Both the position numbers and the translations under genes were made by a program. Positions 1 through 5,560 of a stretch of 6,207 nucleotides of DNA are shown here, one piece after another (the first letter of the stretch is position 1; every line of letters starts with the position of its first letter). This DNA comes from Actinomycetota bacterium (lineage in GTDB: Bacteria > Actinomycetota > Acidimicrobiia > Acidimicrobiales > Microtrichaceae), in NCBI GenBank assembly GCA_018268735.1, contig JAFDWA010000108.1:1-6207 (forward strand), written 5' to 3'. The notes under the pieces were generated by a model. That model was not told the origin of the DNA. It did not search any database and saw only the letters and a program-made list of their open reading frames with translations.

Positions 1-10
1 CTTCCTCAGC

Positions 11-499
11 GTGCCCCAGACGCACTCCCGTCGTCGCTCCAAGCTCGACCCCGCACTCGTGCGCGCGAACAACCTGCTGATGCGCCACGAGCTCGATGTC
101 CGCATGTCCGGCGGGGGACAGATCCTGGCGATGGCGGCGAGCGGCAGCCAGGACCTCTCGGTGGCAGCGGAGATGGCGCAGAAGATCAAGTCCCAGTGGC
201 GTCAGATGCGTGGCGTGGAGCCGGAGGAGGCCGAGACGGTCCACCTCCAGCCGCTGTACGACGGGACGATGCACCTGATGATCGGCTGCCGCTTCGTGTT
301 GCCGATCGCCGTGTCGCTCGATCCGACCCACCCGGCGCTCGAGGTCGGTCCGCTGACCCGCGTCCGCGACAAGGACGGCTGCCATCGCGTGATGGAGTGG
401 ATCGCCGAGGCGCACCAGGGCGCCACCGGCCTTCCGACGATCTACCACCGACAGGAGGACGACCTGCTCACGCAGGTGCGGGCGATCGTCAAGCTCTGA
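11..499 (+). CDS. Hypothetical protein of unknown function, possibly 5'-partial
   Basis: I do not recognise this protein. From the GTG at 11 it is 162 residues. The frame stays open to the left edge of the window, so the true start may lie upstream, and too little sequence is visible to judge a ribosome binding site. The N-terminus is basic (SRRRSK near residues 6-11). Residues 20-70 look helical, with a Gly-rich turn (SGGGQ, 33-37) and a hydrophilic helix ending KIKSQWRQMRG. Residues 75-115 look like beta strands. I see no signal peptide, transmembrane segment, metal-binding motif or P-loop, so it is probably a small cytoplasmic protein. Codon use matches its neighbours, which supports real coding. 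It lies 51 bp before hisS with a stem-loop and a promoter between them, so it is probably a separate transcription unit. Confidence 0.7.
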   Translation: MPQTHSRRRSKLDPALVRANNLLMRHELDVRMSGGGQILAMAASGSQDLSVAAEMAQKIKSQWRQMRGVEPEEAETVHLQPLYDGTMHLMIGCRFVLPIAVSLDPTHPALEVGPLTRVRDKDGCHRVMEWIAEAHQGATGLPTIYHRQEDDLLTQVRAIVKL

Positions 500-508
500 G
501 CCCCTCCT

Positions 509-531
509 CCCGCACGGAGCGGTGGTGCGGG
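509..531 (+). terminator. Stem-loop after the first gene, possible terminator
   Basis: A perfect 7-bp inverted repeat, CCCGCAC (509-515) and GTGCGGG (525-531), encloses a 9-nt loop and begins 10 nt after the stop of the upstream gene. No T-tract follows. GC-rich actinobacteria often have terminator-like hairpins without one, so termination is plausible but unproven. Its right arm partly overlaps the hisS promoter region. Confidence 0.4.
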
Positions 532-536
532 TCCGG

Positions 537-550
537 TAGCGTGGCCCGCC
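537..550 (+). promoter_or_regulatory. Probable leaderless promoter (-10 box) of hisS
   Basis: TAGCGT at 537-542 fits the actinobacterial -10 pattern TAnnnT. It ends 8 nt before the hisS GTG, which would put the transcription start at or next to the start codon. There is no Shine-Dalgarno sequence before this GTG, as expected for a leaderless mRNA. No convincing -35 box is visible about 17 bp further up. The same TAGCGT plus 8 nt arrangement precedes rarA at 5558-5571. Confidence 0.5.
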
Positions 551-1816
551 GTGACCGGACCGCCCGATCAGCCCTTCCGCTCCCTGAGCGGCATGCGCGA
601 CGTGCTGGCGCCGGAGTCCTCACGACGCCGGGCACTGGTGGGGGAGTTCGCCGCCGTCGCCGGGTCTGCCGGTTACGAGGAGGTGGTCCTTCCGCTCGTC
701 GAGGACCTCGGGGTGTTCCGCCGCGTCGGCGAGGCGACCGACGTCGTCACCAAGGAGATGTACGACTTCGTCGACAAGGACGGAACCCGCATCGCGCTGC
801 GGCCGGAGATGACCGCCGGTGCCGTCCGCGCCTTCGTGCAGCACCGCCCCACGCTGCCGTGGAAGGTCTGGTACGCGGGATCGAACTTCCGCCACGAGCG
901 TCCGCAGAAGGGCCGCTACCGCAGCTTCGACCAGGTCGGCGTCGAGGTGCTCGGCGTCGACGACGCGGATCTCGACGTCGAGGTGATCGCCCTCGGTTGG
1001 CGCTTCTACCAGCGACTCGGGTTGCGCCGGATCCGACTGCTGTTGAACTCGCTCGGCGAGCACGAGGACCGCGTCCGCTACACCGAGGCCGTGCGTCGCC
1101 ACCTGCACGCGCGGCGCGACGAGCTGTCCGAAGCCGCCCTCGAGACGCTGGAGCGGAACCCGCTGCGCGTCCTCGACTCGAAGCGGCGGGAGGACCGGGC
1201 GGTGATCGCCGATGCGCCGAAGGTCGCCGAGCACCTCTCCGAGGACGCCGCTGCGCACTTCGCACGGGTCCGGGCCGGGCTGGACTCGCTCGGCATCCCG
1301 TACACGATCGAGGACCGGCTCGTCCGTGGGCTCGACTACTACCGGCGGACGACCTTCGAGTACGTCGCCGACGCGCTCGACGCGGCCCAGAACGCCGTCG
1401 GCGGCGGGGGACGCTACGACCGGCTCGCCGAGGACCTCGGAGGGCCGCCGACCGACGGCATCGGCTTCGCGCTCGGCGTGGACCGCATCCTGCTGGCCTG
1501 CGACGCGGAGAGCGTGTTCCCGGCACCATCGGCGGACATGGACGCCTTCGTCGTCGACCTCGTCGGCGGTGCGGCAGCCAGGGACCTCACGCACCTGCTG
1601 CGCGATGCGGGCATGTCGGCGGACCGACGCTTCGGCGGTGGTTCGATGAAGTCGCAGATGAAGTCGGCTGACCGATCCGGTGCTCGGTTCGCGCTGATCG
1701 TCGGCGACGACGAGCTTGCCGTCGACGAGGTGACGGTACGGGACCTTCGCTCCGGCGGCGAGCAGCGCCGCGTGCACCGCGACCAGTTGATCGACGACCT
1801 GAGGACGCACCTGTGA
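551..1816 (+). CDS. hisS: Histidine--tRNA ligase (HisRS)
   Basis: A class II aminoacyl-tRNA synthetase of 421 residues, the usual bacterial length, that charges tRNA-His with histidine in the cytoplasm. Motif 1 lies around GYEEVVLPLVEDLGVF (41-56). It is followed by the substrate loop LRPEMTAG (83-90) and motif 2, FRHERPQKGRYRSFDQ (113-128). The two histidine-specific signatures are LVRGLDYYRRTTFE (257-270), whose Arg259 matches the catalytic Arg259 of E. coli HisRS, and GGGRYDRLAEDLGG (285-298). Motif 3 is GIGFALGVDRIL (303-314). The C-terminal anticodon-binding domain runs from about 331 to 421. The GTG start is chosen because MTGPPDQPFRSLSGMRD aligns with the family N-terminus and no better start lies upstream; it has no Shine-Dalgarno sequence and is probably leaderless. 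Its TGA overlaps the aspS GTG (GTGA), which implies co-transcription and translational coupling. Confidence 0.98.
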   Translation: MTGPPDQPFRSLSGMRDVLAPESSRRRALVGEFAAVAGSAGYEEVVLPLVEDLGVFRRVGEATDVVTKEMYDFVDKDGTRIALRPEMTAGAVRAFVQHRPTLPWKVWYAGSNFRHERPQKGRYRSFDQVGVEVLGVDDADLDVEVIALGWRFYQRLGLRRIRLLLNSLGEHEDRVRYTEAVRRHLHARRDELSEAALETLERNPLRVLDSKRREDRAVIADAPKVAEHLSEDAAAHFARVRAGLDSLGIPYTIEDRLVRGLDYYRRTTFEYVADALDAAQNAVGGGGRYDRLAEDLGGPPTDGIGFALGVDRILLACDAESVFPAPSADMDAFVVDLVGGAAARDLTHLLRDAGMSADRRFGGGSMKSQMKSADRSGARFALIVGDDELAVDEVTVRDLRSGGEQRRVHRDQLIDDLRTHL

Positions 1817-3576
1817 CCACAGCACTTCGAACCCACATGTGCGGCGAGCTGCGCACCGACCACGTCGGCGCGACCGTCTCCGTGTGCGGATGGGTGGCGC
1901 GTCGCCGCGAGCACGGCGAGCACCTCGCGTTCATCGACCTGCGGGACCACACAGGGCTGCTGCAGTGCGTGGTGGACGGCGCGCACGACCTTCGCGGCGA
2001 GTACGTCCTCCGGGTGACCGGCACGGTGCGCCCACGTCCCGAGGGGACCGCCAACGCGTCGCTCGACACGGGCGAGGTGGAGCTCGGCGACTGCAGCGTC
2101 GAGATCCTCTCGGTCGCGGAGCCGCCGCCGTTCCCTCTCGACGACCGGGCGGAGGACGTCGACGAGACCGTGCGGCTGCGCCATCGCTACGTCGATCTCC
2201 GACGTCCGGCGATGCAGCGCAACCTGCGCACAAGGGCAGCGGTCAACGCGTCGCTGCGTCGAGCGATGGACGGCCAGGGCTTCGTGGAGGTCGAGACCCC
2301 CATGTTGATCGCGTCGACGCCAGAGGGTGCCCGTGACTTCGTGGTGCCGTCGCGCCATCGACCGGGCACGTTCTACGCGCTGCCGCAGAGCCCGCAGCTG
2401 TTCAAGCAGCTGTGCATGGTCGGTGGCATCGACCGCTACTACCAGATCGCGCGGTGCTTCCGCGACGAGGACCTTCGGGCCGATCGCCAGTTCGAGTTCA
2501 CCCAGCTCGACGCCGAGATGGGCTTCGCCGGACAGGAGGACGTCCTCGCGGCCGTCACCGTCGCGGTGGGAGCGGCGGTCGAGGCCGTGACAGGAGATCC
2601 GGTCAGCGACATCGGCCGCATGACCTGGCGGGACGCGATGGACCGCTACGGATCCGACAAGCCCGACATCCGCTTCGGGATGGAGCTCGTCGAGCTGACC
2701 GACGTCTTCGCCGACACCGGCTTCAACGCGTTCAAGGCGCCGTCGATCAAGGCGATCCGCCTGGAAGGAGCCTCGGCGTCGACGAGTCGCAGCCGTCTCG
2801 ACGACCTCACCGACATGGCGAAGCGCTGGGGTGCCAAGGGGCTGGTGTGGATGCGTGCCGAGGCAGGGGGCGAGGACGGCGCCGTCGAGCTCGCCTCACC
2901 GGTCGCGAAGTTCCTCGACGCCGCGGAGCTGGGCGCCATCACCGAGCGACTCGGGGTCCTGCCCGGTGACCTCGTGTTCCTCGTCGCCGACGAGTGGGCG
3001 ATGACCTGCCACGTGCTGGGTCTCCTCCGACTCGAGCTCGGACGTCCGGCCGTCGACGAGGGCGGGCTGCAGTTCCTGTGGGTCGTCGACTTCCCGCTCT
3101 TCGAGTCGGTGGATCCCACGAGCGGTCGCCCCGTCCCGGCGCACCACCCGTTCACCATGCCCCACGAGGAGGATCTCGCCCTGCTCGACGGCGACAGCGA
3201 TGCGCTGCTCGAGGTCCGCTCGCAGGCCTACGACCTGGTCCTGAACGGATGGGAGCTCGGCTCGGGCAGCGTCCGGATCCACCGTCCCGAGGTGCAGCGG
3301 CAGATCTTCGGCCTGCTCGGCATCGGCGAGCAGGAGGCGCAGTCGAAGTTCGGCTTCCTCCTCGACGCGTTCCGCTACGGCGCCCCGCCGCACGCCGGCT
3401 TCGCGTTCGGCATCGACCGGCTCGTGGCGCTCCTGCTCGGCGAGGAGAACATCCGCGAGGTGATCGCCTACCCGAAGACGCAGTCGGGCACCGATCCGCT
3501 GACGAAGGCCCCGACGGCGATCGACGCCGGTCACCTGGCAGAGCTCGGCCTGCGCCTGCTGCCGCCCACGACCTGA
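1813..3576 (+). CDS. aspS: Aspartate--tRNA(Asp/Asn) ligase, bacterial type, probably non-discriminating
   Basis: A class II synthetase of 587 residues, typical of bacterial AspRS. In order: N-terminal OB-fold anticodon domain (about 1-105); catalytic core with motif 1 FVEVETPMLIASTPEGARDF (157-176), QSPQLFKQ (192-199) and motif 2 FRDEDLRADRQFEFTQLDAE (216-235, Arg217 and Glu219 as in E. coli); the bacterial GAD insertion (about 290-425); then HHPF (444-447), SGSVRIH (484-490) and motif 3 AFGIDRL (531-537). In the OB fold, RRREHG places His34 where discriminating E. coli AspRS has Leu30, and RPEGTAN places Gly78 where Pseudomonas ND-AspRS has Gly83. M. tuberculosis AspRS shows the same pair. 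This predicts aspartylation of both tRNA-Asp and tRNA-Asn, with GatCAB finishing Asn-tRNA. One oddity is RQFEF where RQPEF is usual. The GTG start overlaps the hisS stop by 4 bp, with GAGG at 1801-1804 as ribosome binding site 8 nt upstream. Confidence 0.98.
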   Translation: MTTALRTHMCGELRTDHVGATVSVCGWVARRREHGEHLAFIDLRDHTGLLQCVVDGAHDLRGEYVLRVTGTVRPRPEGTANASLDTGEVELGDCSVEILSVAEPPPFPLDDRAEDVDETVRLRHRYVDLRRPAMQRNLRTRAAVNASLRRAMDGQGFVEVETPMLIASTPEGARDFVVPSRHRPGTFYALPQSPQLFKQLCMVGGIDRYYQIARCFRDEDLRADRQFEFTQLDAEMGFAGQEDVLAAVTVAVGAAVEAVTGDPVSDIGRMTWRDAMDRYGSDKPDIRFGMELVELTDVFADTGFNAFKAPSIKAIRLEGASASTSRSRLDDLTDMAKRWGAKGLVWMRAEAGGEDGAVELASPVAKFLDAAELGAITERLGVLPGDLVFLVADEWAMTCHVLGLLRLELGRPAVDEGGLQFLWVVDFPLFESVDPTSGRPVPAHHPFTMPHEEDLALLDGDSDALLEVRSQAYDLVLNGWELGSGSVRIHRPEVQRQIFGLLGIGEQEAQSKFGFLLDAFRYGAPPHAGFAFGIDRLVALLLGEENIREVIAYPKTQSGTDPLTKAPTAIDAGHLAELGLRLLPPTT

Positions 3577-3682
3577 GCAGCCCGCCGGGCGCTTCGCCAT
3601 CGAACCTGCAGGTGGCGGTCGTCCCAGCGGCGTGTGGCCTACGAGCTCGCCGGGATGCGCGCAGGTGCGGTCCGCACGGAGC
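3577..3682. other. Non-coding spacer after aspS
   Basis: No supported gene lies here. A short frame from 3634 has no ribosome binding site and runs straight through the riboswitch. There is a weak GCCC-GCC-GGGC hairpin at 3580-3590, just after the aspS stop, too short and without a T-tract to be called a terminator. A 13-bp palindrome at 3665-3677 is listed separately. The rest shows nothing I can interpret. Confidence 0.6.
3665..3677. repeat. 13-bp palindrome upstream of the riboswitch promoter
   Basis: GTGCGG-T-CCGCAC is a perfect inverted repeat with a single central base, 5 bp upstream of the proposed -35 box. The position suits an operator, but in GC-rich DNA such a palindrome can occur by chance. 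It could also fold in RNA as a 5-bp hairpin with a 3-nt loop. No regulator is identifiable. Confidence 0.3.
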
Positions 3683-3713
3683 TTGTCACACCCCTGGGGC
3701 GTGCGGCTAGGGT
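3683..3713 (+). promoter_or_regulatory. Probable promoter of the cobalamin riboswitch transcript
   Basis: TTGTCA (3683-3688) resembles a -35 box and TAGGGT (3708-3713) fits the actinobacterial -10 pattern TAnnnT, with a 19-bp spacer, slightly longer than ideal. Transcription would begin near 3720, just before the first helix of the aptamer. An imperfect palindrome, CACACCCC-T-GGGGCGTG (3687-3703), overlaps the end of the -35 and fills most of the spacer. Confidence 0.55.
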
Positions 3714-3720
3714 GCGGGCC

Positions 3721-3864
3721 ACACAGCGACGTTCGGGGAAAGCCGGTCAGAACCCGGCACTGTCCCGCAACCGTGGGTGGAGGTCGTGGCCTCCACGAGT
3801 CGGAGCACCTGTCGCCGCTGCGCTCAGCAGGACCCGTCGTGGATTGCGGGACGAGCGCCGGGTC
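3721..3864 (+). ncRNA. Cobalamin (B12) riboswitch aptamer with kissing-loop arm
   Basis: The conserved core is recognisable. GGGGAAAGCCGG leads into a hairpin, GCCGG (3742-3746) with CCGGC (3754-3758), followed by the invariant-type CTGTCCCGCAAC. A variable hairpin pairs GTGGAGG (3777-3783) with CCTCCAC (3790-3796). The B12 box GAGTCGGAGCACCTGTC follows at 3797-3813. The closing helix pairs GCGAC (3726-3730) with GTCGC (3811-3815). Downstream, GACCCGTCGT (3831-3840) pairs with ACGA (3851-3854) and CGGGTC (3859-3864) around a 4-nt bulge. Its loop carries TTGCGGG (3844-3850), the exact complement of CCCGCAA (3764-3770), which is the L5-L13 kissing interaction by which this riboswitch class senses adenosyl-, methyl- or hydroxocobalamin. 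The element lies on the same strand directly before two lipoprotein genes, so it should reduce their expression when B12 is plentiful. Confidence 0.95.
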
Positions 3865-3915
3865 GCCGTGCGCACCCGGCATCGCCTCTGTGACTCCCCG
3901 GGATGACACGAGAGG
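3857..3915 (+). promoter_or_regulatory. Riboswitch expression platform with a Shine-Dalgarno-masking hairpin
   Basis: GCCGGGT (3857-3863) can pair with ACCCGGC (3874-3880). This is mutually exclusive with the kissing-loop arm, which also needs CGGGTC at 3859-3864. Next, CCTCTGTG (3885-3892) can pair with CAC (3907-3909) plus AGAGG (3911-3915), with G3910 bulged. The second strand is the Shine-Dalgarno sequence GAGAGG (3910-3915), 8 nt before the ATG at 3924. No T-tract follows either hairpin, so control of translation initiation is more likely than transcription termination. How ligand binding is passed to the masking hairpin is not resolved from sequence alone. Confidence 0.6.
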
Positions 3916-3923
3916 TGATGTCG

Positions 3924-4403
3924 ATGAGAACCGACCGCAAGTTCCGCCGGACCCCGCTCGCAGCCGCTGTGCTGCTCGCTGCGGTCCTCGTCCCCGCCTG
4001 CGCGCCCGGACCGACGACCTACAAGGAGGGCCGCTGCAGCGGCACCGAAGGCGTGAGCGTCGTCGTCGACTTCGCTCCGCTGCAGGACCGCATCGTGCAG
4101 CGATGCGCCCTCGGACCGCAGGCGAACGGTACCGCAGCGCTCAGCGCCGTCGGACTCACGCCTGACTCGGGACCCGTCACCGGCGGGGTCTGCCAGATCG
4201 ACGGCCTGCCGACGCAGGGCTACCCCTACTGCTGGACGACCGGTGGCTACTGGTCCTACTGGAAGGCGCCGTCGGTCGGCGCTGCATGGGGCTTCAGCCC
4301 AGCCGGGCCGGCATCGTCGGCCCCGGCTGCCGGTTCGGTCGAGGGATGGCACTTCGCGCTGTTCGCCAACGGGACCGCGACCCCGCCGCGGGTCGGTGCC
4401 TGA
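3924..4403 (+). CDS. Small secreted lipoprotein, DUF4430 / transcobalamin beta-domain-like
   Basis: A 159-residue exported protein. The N-terminus has a basic stretch (MRTDRKFRR), a hydrophobic helix (residues 11-23) and a lipobox-like VPAC ending at Cys26; Pro at -2 is not ideal but lipidation is still likely. The mature part begins with strand-like VSVVVDF (44-50). It continues with CALGPQANGTAALSAVGL (61-78), VCQIDGLP (89-96), YCWTTGGYWSYWKAP (102-116) and SVEGWHFALF (138-147). This pattern of a strand, an 'aL..aG' helix, an IDG turn and a YWsYW block resembles the DUF4430 family, related to the C-terminal beta domain of transcobalamin. Cys38, 61, 90 and 103 could form two disulfides. The ATG at 3924 is chosen over those at 3903 and 3918 because GAGAGG lies 8 nt upstream. 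Its place behind a B12 riboswitch supports a role in cobalamin capture, which is inferred. Confidence 0.85.
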   Translation: MRTDRKFRRTPLAAAVLLAAVLVPACAPGPTTYKEGRCSGTEGVSVVVDFAPLQDRIVQRCALGPQANGTAALSAVGLTPDSGPVTGGVCQIDGLPTQGYPYCWTTGGYWSYWKAPSVGAAWGFSPAGPASSAPAAGSVEGWHFALFANGTATPPRVGA

Positions 4404-4423
4404 TGCGTCCGACCTCGACCCGC
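4388..4423 (+). other. Stem-loop straddling the stop codon of the first lipoprotein gene
   Basis: GCGGGTCG (4388-4395) and CGACCCGC (4416-4423) form a perfect 8-bp stem whose loop contains the TGA at 4401-4403. An alternative pairing, GGTCGG (4391-4396) with CCGACC (4409-4414), is also possible. It has no T-tract. It might attenuate read-through, protect the upstream message from 3' decay or set the ratio of the two lipoproteins. Confidence 0.45.
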
Positions 4424-4435
4424 CGGTCGCCTGAT

Positions 4436-4487
4436 CACCAGAGCACCGGCCACCAGAACACCAGCCACCAGAGCACCAGCCACCAGG
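4436..4487 (+). repeat. 15-bp tandem repeat between the two lipoprotein genes
   Basis: Three 15-bp units (4436-4450, 4451-4465, 4466-4480) follow the pattern CACCAGAGCACCAGC with one or two differences, then a partial unit CACCAGG (4481-4487). Each unit contains two CACC steps, so there is also a shorter internal periodicity. The unit length is a multiple of three and is in frame with the downstream gene, where it would read HQSTG-HQNTS-HQSTS-HQ. It is probably untranslated because the downstream signal peptide starts at 4505. Confidence 0.85.
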
Positions 4488-4504
4488 CAGAACGGAGCAG
4501 ATCG

Positions 4505-5560
4505 ATGAAGGTCACCTCGACGACGACTCGCCGCGCGGCGGTCACCGCAGCGGCGGTGGTGCTGCTGCTGACGGCGTGCGCACCCCCGCCGAGCGCGAAC
4601 CAGGCCGCTGCCAGCGGCGCCGGCGCCTGGCTCGACCGCCAGTTCACCTCTGCAGGATGGTTCCCCGGTGCCTTCACGCCGTCGACGCCCGACGTCGTCA
4701 ACGGTGCGCAGGCGATCGCCGACCTGTCGGTCCTCGGCATCGGAGCCGGCTCGCGAGCGACTCGGCTCGCCCGTCTGGAGGCCGACGCCCCGGCGGCGAT
4801 CGACGACGGCACGGCCTACGTCCCGGGCACCCTCGCCCGAGTCATCCTCGCCGTCGTCGCCTCCGGTGGGAACCCCCGCTCCTTCGCCGGCACCGACCTC
4901 GTCGCCGACCTGGAGTCGACGATCCAGCCGGACGGACGCTTCGGCTCGCAGTTCCCCGGCTACGACGGCTCGTACCGCCAGGGCCTCGCCCTGGCCGCCC
5001 TGTCGGTGGTGACGCCACGTCCGGCGAGCATCACGCCGGCGTCCGGCCAGTCGATCGACGATGTGGCTGCTGTGGCGTGGCTCCGGGCCCAGCAGTGCGC
5101 CGACGGATCCTGGATGGCGTTCAGGGCCACCACGACGTCGCCGTGCGTCGAGGACCCCAGCACGTGGACCTACAAGGACTCCAACGGATCCGCGATGGCG
5201 GCGCTCGGACTGACCGCCGTCGGCGCGACCGCCCCCGTCGACCCGTCGGGCTGGTTCACCTCGGTGCGAGGGAGTGACGGCGGCTGGGGTGCGTTCCCCG
5301 CCGGGGCCACGACGCAGTCCGACGCTGATTCGACCGGGCTCGTCATCGCTGCGCTGAAGGCGCTGGGTCACGATCCCGACGAGTCGGCCTATGCCGCGCT
5401 GCGCTCGTTCCAGCTCGGCGACACCGCGGCGGTGGCGGACCGCGGCGCGTTCTTCTACAAGAGCCCCGACCACAGCCCGAACAGCTATGCCACGCTCGAC
5501 GCGCTGACCGCCCTGTTCGACGGGGTGTGGCCCGGGGTGCTCGCGGCGTCGCACGGGTAG
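4505..5560 (+). CDS. Alpha/alpha-toroid lipoprotein (prenyltransferase/squalene-cyclase repeat fold), transcobalamin alpha-domain-like
   Basis: A 351-residue exported lipoprotein. The signal peptide MKVTSTTTRR plus a hydrophobic stretch ends in a good lipobox, LTAC, with Cys25 as the lipidation site. About six repeats of the form 'xxGxAxxALxxxG' follow, near residues 64-79, 103-121, 156-169, 227-240, 274-288 and 326-340. QW-like turns occur at QQCADGSW (196-203) and GSDGGWGAF (256-264). This fits an alpha6/alpha6 barrel as found in terpene cyclases, prenyltransferase beta subunits and the N-terminal domain of transcobalamin/intrinsic factor. A terpene cyclase is unlikely: the protein is secreted, about half the usual cyclase length, and has DADST (273-277) rather than DxDDT. 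Cys198 and Cys214 could form a disulfide. GGAG at 4494-4497 lies 7 nt before the ATG. An in-frame ATG at 4403 overlapping the previous stop would add 34 residues before the signal peptide and is less likely. A B12-binding role is inferred from the riboswitch and partner gene. Confidence 0.9.
   Translation: MKVTSTTTRRAAVTAAAVVLLLTACAPPPSANQAAASGAGAWLDRQFTSAGWFPGAFTPSTPDVVNGAQAIADLSVLGIGAGSRATRLARLEADAPAAIDDGTAYVPGTLARVILAVVASGGNPRSFAGTDLVADLESTIQPDGRFGSQFPGYDGSYRQGLALAALSVVTPRPASITPASGQSIDDVAAVAWLRAQQCADGSWMAFRATTTSPCVEDPSTWTYKDSNGSAMAALGLTAVGATAPVDPSGWFTSVRGSDGGWGAFPAGATTQSDADSTGLVIAALKALGHDPDESAYAALRSFQLGDTAAVADRGAFFYKSPDHSPNSYATLDALTALFDGVWPGVLAASHG

Noticed and set aside
500..550. T-box or other amino-acid leader before hisS
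   Set aside because: The gap is only 51 nt, lacks T-box elements, and looks like a leaderless promoter.
196..1671. Long + strand frame of 491 codons overlapping hisS in another phase
   Set aside because: The translation is almost all Arg, Pro, Ala and Gly, with no domain; it is a shadow of hisS.
620..1825. Long open frame on the - strand opposite hisS (401 codons), and others at 1414-2358, 2896-3909 and 4256-5554
   Set aside because: They lie opposite clearly identified + strand genes, have Arg/Pro/Val/Asp-rich low-quality translations and match no family. Long antisense frames are expected in GC-rich DNA.
3580..3590. Terminator after aspS
   Set aside because: The GCCC/GGGC hairpin has only a 4-bp stem and no T-tract; too weak to call.
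3634..3906. Short + strand frame between aspS and the lipoprotein gene
   Set aside because: It runs through the riboswitch aptamer, has no ribosome binding site, and the RNA structure explains this stretch better.
3903..3923. ATG at 3903 as start of the small lipoprotein
   Set aside because: It has no Shine-Dalgarno sequence at suitable spacing, and the proposed masking hairpin covers GAGAGG, which serves the ATG at 3924.
4436..4487. CRISPR-like repeats
   Set aside because: The 15-bp units are directly adjacent with no spacers, so this is a simple tandem repeat.
4403..4504. ATG at 4403 as start of the toroid lipoprotein
   Set aside because: It would put 34 extra residues, including the repeat, before a normal lipoprotein signal peptide; the ATG at 4505 has GGAG at 7 nt. 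It is kept only as an alternative.
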